Source of the DNA: Opitutaceae bacterium
GTDB taxonomy: Bacteria; Verrucomicrobiota; Verrucomicrobiia; Opitutales; Opitutaceae
Reading direction: 5' to 3'
DNA length: 64,000 nucleotides
Assembly: GCA_030693515.1 (NCBI GenBank)
Contig: JAUYAK010000091.1
Coordinates: forward strand, 1 to 64,000
Part shown: positions 26,126-34,325 of the stretch, piece by piece
Layout of the letters: each line of letters starts with the position of its first letter
Position numbering within the stretch: position 1 is the stretch's first letter
Program-made: the position numbers and the translations under genes
The notes under the pieces: model-generated
Database searches by the model: none
What the model was told of the DNA's origin: nothing
Seen by the model: the letters and a program-made list of their open reading frames with translations, nothing else

Positions 26126-28581
26126 TGCAATTGCAGGAGGCAAACGGCCAACAAGCCCCCCTAAGTCGCCTTCTTGAGCAACAGCGAAGCCACCAAAAAG
26201 AGGTCGTTCTCGTCACTGGTCCTCACGGGAGCGGAGTATCGTGGACACTGGTGCAAGCCGGGATCGCTTGGGAGGATGGTGGCGGGGTCGCATTGCTGGC
26301 ACGCGGCGCAGCCTTGGCGACGCAGCGAAAATTCTTCCCGTGGCTGACTCTCGCCGCACCGGGCAAGGATAGCTTAACACGCTGGGACATCCTTAAAGGC
26401 GGCGCGACGCGAGCAGCGGAGAGTGTTCCCGTAGTGGGAAAGGTTACGGGTTACCTCGTTGGGGAGCTGATCAACTATCGCAAGAAGCGTCTCGCGCAAA
26501 TGTCCACGGTCTTGGACGAAAAAGAGCAAGACCTGCTCTTCGTGATCCAGACCGCCGCGGAGCGTAAGCGACTCCTACTGATCGCGGATCACGTGGAAGA
26601 CTGGGACAACGAATCATGGACTCTGCTCGGTCTTATCCTTTCGCCACACCTCCATGAATTTTACCCGGCGTTGAAGGACGTGCTGGTCTTGATCGGCGCT
26701 CGGGACGAACCCAATCCGCGTCTGCGGGCTCTGATTGAAAAAATCCCAGTCACGGAATTTCGAATTCGTTCGTTAGAACGATCCCATCTTCCAGCCGCGC
26801 TGTCGACGTTTGGCTTTCCAGCCCTAACCGCAGCCGAGTCTGATTCGCTGTTCGTCGCTACCGCCGGCCGCCTCGACCTGCTGCACGATTTCGGTGCGCA
26901 CCTGCTCAAGTCAGGACCAGAATGTCAGGACAGACTCGGGACCGACCTTTACGCGCAAATGATCGGACGGCGTCTGCTCTCGGTGAAAACCGGCTTGCGA
27001 GAATTGGAGGAGTTACTCGGAGCGGCATCGTTCCTTGGCGTGTCGTTCCTCCTCGATGACGTGCGATGCCTGACCGGACGAGACGCCGCAGACCTCCTAG
27101 CCCTCTTTCGCCAGGCGGAGGAAGAACGGCTCCTCAAGGCGACCGGCGAGATGGGATCGTTTTCCAGCGAGGCGCTGCATCGCTATTTTCAAGCGACGCG
27201 ATCCGGAGACAACATAGCCTATCACGCGAAGTTCGCGGAGTGCCTCCGGCTGATGAGACCGGGCGATTATCAGGCGCGGTGGCTGCACTTGCTGGCGGCG
27301 GACAAAATGGACGAGGCGCTCGCATGTTACGCGTTGGCCGCGGTCGAATCTCGCCGCCAACAAAAGCCCGCCCCAGAGCCGGGAAAGCTCACCGAGGCGA
27401 CGGGTTGGAGCGATATCAACCAGTATCTCGCGACAATGCGTGCCGCCTACGATCATCACGACAACGACCGCCTCGCCGAAAGCCTTGCTCTGCTGGAAAC
27501 CATCGAAGGATTTCTTCCTGAAGTTCTCGTTGCCGAGCGCGATTATCTCGAAGCGCAGCTTCGCCTGAAATCCCACCTCGTAGCCGATTTCGAACGCGCG
27601 GTGGCGGTGCTCACACCGTGGCAAAACTTGAAGGATCGAGAACCAGAACTCTGGTCGCGAATCGCTCAGAATCTTATCGTCGCTCAGACACAGACGGGCG
27701 ACGACGAGGCGGCGTTGCAATTGGAGGAAGCGATCACGAAACACTACTGGACTCGGCGCAAAGTCGATCCGTGGGCGCTCTACGGGTTGAACTGCCTGCG
27801 ACGCCGGGCCGAATGCCTGCACCATTTTCCCGCAGCCCGGAACCGGTTGGAGAGCGCGTTGGCTTATTTTGGTCCACGGATTCCCGAGAGCCTGCCACGG
27901 CACCCACTGCAATACTACTACACCCTGACCAACTTGGTCGCGAATTTAGTGGCGAGTGGACTGTTCGATGCGGCGATCGAACGTGCGCAGGAACTCGAAC
28001 GCGTCGTTCAGACGCACTCGATGTTTCCATGGCCTGCTCTGGAGGTGGCGGCCAACAATTCGGTTCTCGCTGGTTACTTGGAGGGCAGCCTACCGCTGGC
28101 CGGTGCGGTAGAACTCATGCAGCAGATCAATGACGGCAGAACCGATGTCGGCGACCGCATCCTGATTCTAAACAATCTTGCGGTCTTGCTGGTCCATTCC
28201 GGCCGGACGGATCAGGCGCGGGAGAGCCTCGAAACTGCGTGGACGAAACTCGGGGATGAGGGAAATTCCGACGATTATCACCGCTATTTCGTCGGCAGTA
28301 ATCTGGCGGGATTGCTGGCCCTGGCCGGAGAGAAAGAGCGCAGCGCCCGACTGTTATCCAGCGTCCGGCCGGGACTTGACGGATTGAGCCGCTCGATTCG
28401 TGAAACCTTACTGCGCCGCCACGAGTTAATGAGCGGCGCATTTGCGCGCGGCGAGGAACTCGATCCTATCACTTTCGACTCATATTTGAGGGATAAACAT
28501 CCACCGCAACTGGGTCCGCAGTGGAGTTTTTATGGGCGGGGGTTTCTCTTCACCGACATTCAATTTTGGTCGGCTGATTAA
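26122..28581 (+). CDS. STAND-like TPR protein with degenerate Walker A
   Basis: 819 residues. Residues 25-330 resemble a STAND NTPase core, but the P-loop reads GPHGSGVSWT (33-42): the invariant Lys is Val39, so ATP hydrolysis is doubtful. A Walker B-like LLLIADHVEDW follows at 151-161. Residues from about 390 form TPR-type helical repeats typical of ligand sensing. No effector domain is fused. It starts 16 bp after the Xer gene with its ATG overlapping the left site, so in the present orientation it is likely transcribed with the recombinase. It may act as sensor or scaffold with another protein supplying activity. Its 3' end overlaps the convergent ATP-grasp gene. Confidence 0.7.
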   Translation: MLQLQEANGQQAPLSRLLEQQRSHQKEVVLVTGPHGSGVSWTLVQAGIAWEDGGGVALLARGAALATQRKFFPWLTLAAPGKDSLTRWDILKGGATRAAESVPVVGKVTGYLVGELINYRKKRLAQMSTVLDEKEQDLLFVIQTAAERKRLLLIADHVEDWDNESWTLLGLILSPHLHEFYPALKDVLVLIGARDEPNPRLRALIEKIPVTEFRIRSLERSHLPAALSTFGFPALTAAESDSLFVATAGRLDLLHDFGAHLLKSGPECQDRLGTDLYAQMIGRRLLSVKTGLRELEELLGAASFLGVSFLLDDVRCLTGRDAADLLALFRQAEEERLLKATGEMGSFSSEALHRYFQATRSGDNIAYHAKFAECLRLMRPGDYQARWLHLLAADKMDEALACYALAAVESRRQQKPAPEPGKLTEATGWSDINQYLATMRAAYDHHDNDRLAESLALLETIEGFLPEVLVAERDYLEAQLRLKSHLVADFERAVAVLTPWQNLKDREPELWSRIAQNLIVAQTQTGDDEAALQLEEAITKHYWTRRKVDPWALYGLNCLRRRAECLHHFPAARNRLESALAYFGPRIPESLPRHPLQYYYTLTNLVANLVASGLFDAAIERAQELERVVQTHSMFPWPALEVAANNSVLAGYLEGSLPLAGAVELMQQINDGRTDVGDRILILNNLAVLLVHSGRTDQARESLETAWTKLGDEGNSDDYHRYFVGSNLAGLLALAGEKERSARLLSSVRPGLDGLSRSIRETLLRRHELMSGAFARGEELDPITFDSYLRDKHPPQLGPQWSFYGRGFLFTDIQFWSAD

Positions 28582-29650
28582 TAGGCAGGCGGCGGACGGC
28601 CGCGCCGACTAAAAATTTAAGCAGGTCCGCGTGCGACCCGCCGATGCTCTCGACGGCGTGCAGGAAACTGCTGTGTCGCGTGAGGTGGGGCTTGCACGCT
28701 ACCTCGATAATCGCAGGTGTGCCGTCGTGCCTGATGCGGAAATCAACGCGTCCAACGCCCCTTAGCCCCAGACCCGAAAACGCCTTGGCCGCGATCGCAC
28801 GTATTTCCAGTGCCGTGGTATCGTTTTCTTCGGCGAAGTCGTAAAAGTCATAGCCGTCGGCAAACACGTCGTCGTAGACCAATATCGTATCGCGAAGATC
28901 GCGCCTGCGATTGATGGACAACCCTACGGGCATGATTGTTTCCGGCTCCGCCGCCTCGAACACCGGCACCTCCACCTCGAAGCCCGGAATGAATTCCTGC
29001 ACGGTCAGCGGTTGACGGTATCGCGCGCGCCACGCCTGCAACTGTTCGGCCGCGCGCTCACTCATCTCGAAGACGCTCTCCGCATGAATGCCGATACTGG
29101 CCGAGTCATAGCTCGGTTTCGCGATCAACCTCATCCCGTCGCGTGGTGGCTCCGGCCACCACCCGCGCTCGGTAAACCACCACGATTGCGCAACGGGCAG
29201 GCCGAACTGACGAAGCAGTGAGGCGCAGTGAAATTTATGCTGGGCGATCGCGACCGCATGTCCGTCGGAATCGAGCAACGACAGGCCGTGCAAGCGGCAC
29301 AGGCCGGGCACCAAGGAAAGACGGGCCGGGCCAATCCCATTTTGGGCGAGGTTGTAGACGAGCGGATGCTCACGACCGAATCTAGCGCGATCCTTCTCCA
29401 ACCACTGCAGGAAGCCCCCCTCGTCGATGACGACCTCGCAGTAGATCCCCGCTTCCTGGAAACTCGCAACGAAGTCATCGAGCTCCGCGTTGCTCAGGAA
29501 TTCCGTGACGATCGAATCGGTCTCATAGTCATCCAGGGGAACTGTTCTGCCCTCGACGTTGGCCACCAACAACACGCCGACCTTGTCCCGCAGTTCCTCC
29601 GCCCGGCAGATCGCCTCGGAAAACCATTGAGGGGCGCAAGGTGTAGCCAT
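28550..29650 (-). CDS. ATP-grasp ligase of D-Ala-D-Ala-ligase type
   Basis: 366 residues from ATG 29648-29650, five bases inside the right recombination site. An N-terminal domain of about 130 residues is followed by ATP-grasp features: a Lys in LIAKPSYDSASIG (phosphate-binding loop), VQEFIPGFEVEVPVF, and the metal/ATP region RVDFRI...IIEVACKPHLTRHSS. The last matches the Ddl pattern (EINTLPG) except that the metal-ligand Asn is replaced by Ala/Cys. Ligases of this fold join a carboxylate to an amine with ATP; the substrate is unknown and could be a peptide, amino acid or cell-wall precursor. It converges with the STAND-TPR gene inside the predicted invertible segment. Confidence 0.75.
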   Translation of the reverse strand: MATPCAPQWFSEAICRAEELRDKVGVLLVANVEGRTVPLDDYETDSIVTEFLSNAELDDFVASFQEAGIYCEVVIDEGGFLQWLEKDRARFGREHPLVYNLAQNGIGPARLSLVPGLCRLHGLSLLDSDGHAVAIAQHKFHCASLLRQFGLPVAQSWWFTERGWWPEPPRDGMRLIAKPSYDSASIGIHAESVFEMSERAAEQLQAWRARYRQPLTVQEFIPGFEVEVPVFEAAEPETIMPVGLSINRRRDLRDTILVYDDVFADGYDFYDFAEENDTTALEIRAIAAKAFSGLGLRGVGRVDFRIRHDGTPAIIEVACKPHLTRHSSFLHAVESIGGSHADLLKFLVGAAVRRLPINQPTKIECR

Positions 29651-29654
29651 GCTC

Positions 29655-29673
29655 GGATAATCCGTAGTTATCC
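29655..29673 (-). repeat. Right dif-like recombination site
   Basis: On the minus strand it reads GGATAA, spacer CTACGGA, TTATCC: perfect 6-bp inverted arms around a 7-bp spacer, 4 bp upstream of the ATP-grasp ATG. Eighteen of 19 bases equal the left site at 26107, in opposite orientation. Confidence 0.75.
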
Positions 29674-29833
29674 TTCGTCTACCGGGTATGCCAAGACTCC
29701 ATTTTAAGTGACTGCCGTGAATCCCTCGAAGCTTTCTCAAGTCCTCAGCTGCCCAGCGGCAGTGAACCCAATCGGAATTGAGCGGAGAATCTCCGGCGTG
29801 CCGCCGAACCCGTGATCGGCGAATTACATCTGA

Positions 29834-30316
29834 TCAAAGCCGGAGTTCTATTTCTCCGACGATAGCGCTACCTGGTGCTTTGGGCGCAAAGGTAAATCCG
29901 AACCGACCATACCAGCTAACAAGTGCTGGAAACTCCGCGAGGTCCTCGGATGAAATCATGCCAGTGATTCGGCGGGCTCCGGATTTGCGGGCGTGCTCGA
30001 CGATTAGCGGCAGGAGACGACTACCTAATCCGCGACGTCGATAATTCCTGATTTCGGGAGAAAGTCCGAGCAATCGCGCCCATAGCTTCCGGGGCACCAC
30101 CAACTCGCGCTCAAACTTCCAATCTGCGAGCTTGAATTCCTCGTCGCAGAGCAGGCACCAAACATACCCGATGCGCCGGTTCGCGTCGAAAATTCGCCAA
30201 TCGTGAAGTTCATCACAAACCGTCAACGTATAGGAATAGGCGGCGCCGAGGTCGTCCTGCAACGTCTCGCGCGTCTCGGTTTCCGCGCATCCATCGTCTC
30301 GGTCCTTTCGATGCAT
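29834..30316 (-). CDS. GNAT-family acetyltransferase
   Basis: About 160 residues from ATG 30314-30316 (MHRKDRDD); GTG 30340 would add eight. The acetyl-CoA-binding motif A is clear: RRRGLGSRLLPLIVEHARKSGA, with the Q/RxxGxG/A loop, followed by SWYGRFGFTF, the typical motif B ending. GNAT enzymes transfer acetyl groups from acetyl-CoA to amines of small molecules, peptides or proteins. The substrate is not deducible. It lies 160 bp outside the predicted invertible segment, on the same strand as the ATP-grasp gene, and could be expressed from its own promoter. Confidence 0.8.
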   Translation of the reverse strand: MHRKDRDDGCAETETRETLQDDLGAAYSYTLTVCDELHDWRIFDANRRIGYVWCLLCDEEFKLADWKFERELVVPRKLWARLLGLSPEIRNYRRRGLGSRLLPLIVEHARKSGARRITGMISSEDLAEFPALVSWYGRFGFTFAPKAPGSAIVGEIELRL

Positions 30317-30485
30317 GTCTGTTTTGTCGGTGCCGATCACTCATGAGGCAAGATTGGCGTGCCTAGAATGTGCCGCACCGTGAACGGGTTGATCAAGTGG
30401 TGACGGCTACCCGCGATGGGACCCAAGGCAAGTGAGCCACGATTATCAATAATCCGCCATGGAACGAGGCCACTGCCTTCCGCGA

Positions 30486-31850
30486 CTACGTTCCCGGACT
30501 GTTCTCACTCGGCCAGTGTTGCTCAGGATGTCCGCTAGTTAGGTAATCGGTGCGCGGGCCGGAGTAGCGCACAAACGTGAGCACAATCGAATAGAACAGA
30601 TGCAGGATACGCAGAAGGTCATTGAGGCGAGCTTGCGCGTCGAATCTGGGGGTATCCACGCCGTGGGCAGCCGAATTGCGCGTTCGGGTCCATGCTTCGA
30701 GGACCGCCGGGGGAAGCCCGCACTGCGCGATGAATGCGCGCAACCTATCAGAGTTTCTGGTATGTTTCATCGCACGTAAGCTGCCGACGAGGCGCTGCGT
30801 TGTTGCGGGTGATGCGTTGAGACCCGGCATCAACCCTATCAATCGGTCAATCTCGGCAGCGAACTCCGGCGATGATTGCGCGAGAGCGGAAAAGCAGTCG
30901 CCGATGGCGCCTTCGGTCGCGACAGAATAAGCCAGCGCCATGATTTCGACGGGAGATCCTCCCGCCTGAATCAGTTGATAGCCGCGCCGGGTCACCGTGT
31001 GCCAGTCGGCGTCAGTCCATTCCAAGACTCGCCGATAATAGGCCTCCACAATACCGAACACCGCGCTCGGACCAGGCCCCATGGAAAACGCGAGCGGCGG
31101 CCGCACCCCCGCACCTTTTTGCTCCGCCCGCGCGAAAGACCGAATGGTCGCGCGCCGGCCGGCGGCGGAGTTTAGAAAGATCGCGCTGGGGTGCATAGTC
31201 TGCCCAAGGGCGAACTGCAAAGCTTCGAGCATCCGCACATGCCGATATCGCCCGATCCCACCCGGCTCCAGCAGGCACTCGAGCAACGTGTAGGAGCCAC
31301 AATCGACTAACGAGAACTCCTCATGATCGATCTGAAAGCGCGTATGGTCCCAATGCTGCCGCGATAACACCGTCTTTCCGCCTCGTTGCACGTCCGTGAT
31401 CGTCTTGTCGTGTATGGGAAAAGAAATCGGACCCTCAAGGTAGAGGGTAACGCCTTCCCGTTCCGGCGGAGTGGTGGCGGGAAAATGCTCGCGGCTCAGG
31501 CCGTCGGGTGATCCGAACACGACGCCTCCCGACATCAGCCCGGTCCGCATGTCGACGTAGGCCACCTTTCCGCACCACGGCGCGAACCCTCCGCTTTCAT
31601 GGGCGGTGATTTCGAAATAGTCAGATTCCGGGATAATTTGGCCGACGGCCGCTCCTCGATTGTAGTCGTCCAACAAGGCACGGTGGGACTTCGCGTCAGG
31701 ACGTAGTTCGAAACACAGCCGGCCCGTTGCGTCCTGACTCAGCGATCCGGGACCTTCCAGGTGCAGCGGCTTCGCACCCTCTCGAACCAATGTGATCCGA
31801 GAACACTCCGCACGGAATTGTTTTTCGGCGACGTGTTCGAGGTCTTGCAT
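30486..31850 (-). CDS. HEPN-domain protein, ApeA-like
   Basis: 454 residues from ATG 31848-31850; the frame extends upstream but that part is antisense noise over the previous gene's end. The N-terminal 330 residues are mixed alpha/beta, resembling the large sensor-like half of ApeA-type proteins. The C-terminal 110 residues are helical with RNSAAH (R391-x4-H396), the catalytic signature of HEPN ribonucleases. Active HEPN enzymes cleave RNA and in ApeA arrest phage growth. It is the last gene of a tight leftward three-gene operon (14-bp gaps). RNase activity is inferred from the motif; the ApeA resemblance is weaker. Confidence 0.65.
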   Translation of the reverse strand: MQDLEHVAEKQFRAECSRITLVREGAKPLHLEGPGSLSQDATGRLCFELRPDAKSHRALLDDYNRGAAVGQIIPESDYFEITAHESGGFAPWCGKVAYVDMRTGLMSGGVVFGSPDGLSREHFPATTPPEREGVTLYLEGPISFPIHDKTITDVQRGGKTVLSRQHWDHTRFQIDHEEFSLVDCGSYTLLECLLEPGGIGRYRHVRMLEALQFALGQTMHPSAIFLNSAAGRRATIRSFARAEQKGAGVRPPLAFSMGPGPSAVFGIVEAYYRRVLEWTDADWHTVTRRGYQLIQAGGSPVEIMALAYSVATEGAIGDCFSALAQSSPEFAAEIDRLIGLMPGLNASPATTQRLVGSLRAMKHTRNSDRLRAFIAQCGLPPAVLEAWTRTRNSAAHGVDTPRFDAQARLNDLLRILHLFYSIVLTFVRYSGPRTDYLTSGHPEQHWPSENSPGT

Positions 31851-31864
31851 GGAGGGCGCGTCGC

Positions 31865-32578
31865 TCAGAGCAACGGTTCCGCAGCAGGGCGGGCTGCGCG
31901 TTTGATGTCGCTTTGATTCTCGCGCTTGCTCACCAGCCGCAGCCGATGAAGCGAGTGAAGCGCCCGAAACGCATCGATCAATGCCTCGTCGCGCCAAGCT
32001 GGATCGCTCTGTCCGTCAACTGACCGGGTCAACAGAGTTGCATCCAAGTCGATGCCGCGTTCGGAGAAAAAATTCGTGACGAGATCATCGAACGGCGGCA
32101 CGTGGTCCACATCGGCTTGATCAACAGGAAACGGTTTGTCGGAAAAATCAGAAATGAAATGCGTATCGCACGCGCTCAAACGCTGACGGCGAAAGGCATC
32201 GATTTGCACCCGCACGGCGGCACGGAGCGACAACCGATTTAACACGCCGATACAGCGAATACACGCAGCGAGTCCAAAGTCGGTCGGAGGGCCTTCCACG
32301 CGTGCGACCCAGAAGCAATCCGTCGAATGGTTGGGTGATTTTTGCCAATAGAAGTGCTTCACGCCTTTGCCGCTCTTCTCGTTCGCCTCCACATTGCAGG
32401 CAAAGAGATCGGCGAGGAACGCGACATCGTCCGGAGCATCGATCGTTGCGCCCCGAGCGTAGCGGTTCCGAATCGCGCGCGTGTGTGCCTCGACTCCTTT
32501 GATGGACGTGAATGAACACGGCCCGAAGACATATTTGCCCGGGTTGCGCTGCTTGGGTTGAGCAAGATTCGATGACAT
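31865..32578 (-). CDS. DUF3223-domain protein
   Basis: 237 residues. Residues about 12-110 match the DUF3223/DCL pattern: KYVFGPCSFTSIKGVEAHTR, RNRYARGATID, DVAFLADLFACN, GKGVKHFYWQ, DCFWVARVEG, TDFGLAACI. The same domain occurs in plant DCL proteins and the C-terminal region of RNA polymerase IV/V, and in scattered bacterial defence neighbourhoods; its activity is not established. The C-terminal half is unassigned and basic at the end. It is the middle gene of the operon, 14 bp after the 316-aa gene and 14 bp before the HEPN gene, so it is probably a partner of the HEPN protein. Confidence 0.7.
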   Translation of the reverse strand: MSSNLAQPKQRNPGKYVFGPCSFTSIKGVEAHTRAIRNRYARGATIDAPDDVAFLADLFACNVEANEKSGKGVKHFYWQKSPNHSTDCFWVARVEGPPTDFGLAACIRCIGVLNRLSLRAAVRVQIDAFRRQRLSACDTHFISDFSDKPFPVDQADVDHVPPFDDLVTNFFSERGIDLDATLLTRSVDGQSDPAWRDEALIDAFRALHSLHRLRLVSKRENQSDIKRAARPAAEPLL

Positions 32579-32592
32579 GGTGCAATGCGACC

Positions 32593-33543
32593 CTACGGTG
32601 CCTCCTGCGGCGTTGCGGAATGGATCTTCTCCAATCGCGCCGCATAGGCCAGAATCGAGACGGTCGTCGTCAGGATCATCTGAGCATCAAGACGGCTGAA
32701 TCGACCGCTGCTTCCCTCGTGGAACGCGACGCTGCCGACACCATGGGTCTTGCCCGTGACTGTCGTGAGCCAATCGAACGTCGCCTGGCCAATCTTCTCG
32801 GCCCAATCGGCGGCGGTGCCATCGCCGGCTTGTTCTTTGATTTTTTTGAGGTGGTTGCGCAGTGGCTGAACCGCAGTGCGGCACAGACCGACGGTGACGT
32901 CATACTCGCCGGCCGCAAACATCGCATGGGCGCGTTTAGCGGCCTCGAACGCCTCGCCGAGGGTGGAAAGTGCAGCCACGGGAAACGCCGGGAGTTCGAA
33001 GAGTAAAACCCGACCATAACCCATCCCGGAAAGCACCGAGCCAGCCCAGACTGATTGAGGAATCTTGAAGTTTGCGAATACAGCCGACGATCCTGCGTCG
33101 AGAATGATATTGGGCACCTGAAATCCCGTCTGGCACCTTCCATCGGCGGGCGCGAGCACGAGAAATGAAAGCCGCAATTGGAGGCTCACACTCACGTCCC
33201 CTTGTGCGCGCGCCAGTTCAATTGCTTCCAGTTGCTGACGTGTCACGGGCAGGCTCAATTCGACATGATGCGGCGCCGGGCCCGACAAAATCACGCGTTG
33301 GATCGGCACGGTCTGAACCAAGAGTTGAAAGCCGCCGGCATGGTCCACCACGGCGGTTCCGCCGATTTCCTGAATCAGGACACCCCGAACGGGGCCCTGC
33401 ATCATCGCGACCGGGCTTAATTCTAAACTAGCCGGAAGGTGTAACGCCGGGGCAAGTGCGCCACCCCGTCCACACACCGACGAAGGATCGAATGACACCT
33501 TCGCGAACTGATAGTCGCTGTAGGAAAAATGGTGCGTGTTCAT
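32593..33543 (-). CDS. Hypothetical protein with helical C-terminal domain
   Basis: 316 residues. The first 180 residues are beta-rich, ending in SVWAGSVLSGMGYGRVLLFELP. The last 110 residues are helical (EAAKRAHAMFAAGEYDVTVGLCRTAVQPLRNHLKKI onwards), resembling HEPN-like or TPR-like bundles but without an R-x4-H motif. I do not recognise the family. It is the first gene of the leftward trio and is divergent from the graspetide operon across a 340-bp gap. The position suggests a sensor or regulator for the HEPN effector. Confidence 0.6.
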   Translation of the reverse strand: MNTHHFSYSDYQFAKVSFDPSSVCGRGGALAPALHLPASLELSPVAMMQGPVRGVLIQEIGGTAVVDHAGGFQLLVQTVPIQRVILSGPAPHHVELSLPVTRQQLEAIELARAQGDVSVSLQLRLSFLVLAPADGRCQTGFQVPNIILDAGSSAVFANFKIPQSVWAGSVLSGMGYGRVLLFELPAFPVAALSTLGEAFEAAKRAHAMFAAGEYDVTVGLCRTAVQPLRNHLKKIKEQAGDGTAADWAEKIGQATFDWLTTVTGKTHGVGSVAFHEGSSGRFSRLDAQMILTTTVSILAYAARLEKIHSATPQEAP

Positions 33544-33885
33544 TGGAGAGGGAATATGACCGGAAAGACTTAGGGCGGCCGTTCCTCCATCTCCTCACAG
33601 AGCAGGCATCGCACGCAAAGCCGAATCGCGTGCCGAAACCGACCGAACGTCTCACATCCACTCTCAATTTGGCCGGGCGCCCGATCGTCGGCTTTGAACA
33701 CCTGTCATCCCGCTCGGCGGTTGAACACCGGCAGCGATAACCGCAAACCTTCCTGCGCTGGTGGCCCCTTCGGCACCGGCAAACTTTCCACGTGCGACAT
33801 CTCAATGTGAAGGCGACGGTTTCTCTGGTTGCCAGCCACCACTGATTGGTGCGCTAATAAGAGCAAACCCATCCCCTTCATCCCT
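33544..33885. other. Divergent intergenic region, no gene
   Basis: 342 bp separating the leftward HEPN trio from the rightward graspetide operon. It must carry both promoters; I could not place -35/-10 boxes with confidence. Short open frames on both strands here are not protein-like. Confidence 0.5.
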
Positions 33886-34095
33886 ATGATCATGGTGCAA
33901 CGATATCAGGAGCAAGTTCTGAGCGCGGCGAGACCCACGCCAACCGCTGGCACGTTGTCGCTGACGAATGTTAAGGCGGAAACCGCCGATCAAGATCCGT
34001 TCTTCCTGAGCCAGACGAAGACAGTCACCAAGACGAGTCGTGAGCAGCAGGACAACGATGCAGTGGCTGGGTCCTCCACGATATTCCCCCGATGA
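33886..34095 (+). CDS. Graspetide precursor peptide 1
   Basis: 69 residues from ATG 33886 (MIMVQRYQEQ); ATG 33892 is an alternative. The leader carries VQRYQE, matching LHRFQE in the second precursor and recalling the ARFLE helix recognised by microviridin ligases. Two core modules follow, each fitting T-x-[TS]-x-T-x4-E-x2-D-x-D: TLSLTNVKAETADQD and TKTVTKTSREQQDND. The C-terminus ends STIFPR, also mirrored in precursor 2. Thr/Ser side chains and Glu/Asp carboxylates are the expected ester donors and acceptors. Its stop overlaps the next ATG (ATGA). Peptides of this class are often protease inhibitors; the target here is unknown. Confidence 0.78.
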   Translation: MIMVQRYQEQVLSAARPTPTAGTLSLTNVKAETADQDPFFLSQTKTVTKTSREQQDNDAVAGSSTIFPR

Positions 34096-34325
34096 TCCTG
34101 CTTCATCGATTTCAGGAGCCCATTACCGCGACGGAGCAAGTCGTCGCCGGAACGGCGACGTTTACGCGCACACGCTCCGAATCGAGCGATACGGATCCAT
34201 TCGCGCTTGCCCAAACCAAGACGACGACCGCCGTTAAAGCCGAATCTCCGGATACGGATTACACCGCGACCAGCGGGCGAATCTTCCCGCCGCAACGTGA
34301 TCCTGATCCTCACCAGCCGAGATGA
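34092..34325 (+). CDS. Graspetide precursor peptide 2
   Basis: 77 residues, ATG overlapping the stop of precursor 1. Leader MILLHRFQEPITATEQ; two core modules on the same 15-residue pattern, TATFTRTRSESSDTD and TKTTTAVKAESPDTD; then a follower GRIFPPQ with a Pro/Asp-rich tail. Acidic residues fall at positions 10, 13 and 15 of each module as in precursor 1, so all four modules could take the same ring topology with up to three ester links. The tail overlaps the ligase start by 29 bp, so part of it may be constrained by the overlapping frame. Confidence 0.8.
   Translation: MILLHRFQEPITATEQVVAGTATFTRTRSESSDTDPFALAQTKTTTAVKAESPDTDYTATSGRIFPPQRDPDPHQPR

Larger units (their letters stand above)
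26107..29673. other. Predicted invertible segment with two convergent genes
   Basis: The two dif-like sites are inverted relative to each other and each sits at the 5' end of a gene pointing into the segment: the STAND-TPR gene from the left and the ATP-grasp gene from the right. Their 3' ends overlap by 32 bp. Recombination between the identical 7-bp spacers would flip the segment, placing either gene behind the Xer gene while keeping both start codons. Inversion is inferred from geometry; only one orientation is visible. Confidence 0.6.

Noticed and set aside
34241..34260. A sequence resembling the dif-like site (ccggatacggattacacc)
   Set aside because: It lacks the GGATAA arm and the 7-bp spacer; the likeness is partial and lies inside precursor 2 coding sequence.
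33886..34325. The two small ORFs before the ATP-grasp gene as chance frames
   Set aside because: They share leader, core-module and follower motifs and are linked by a coupled ATGA overlap, so they were kept as graspetide precursors.
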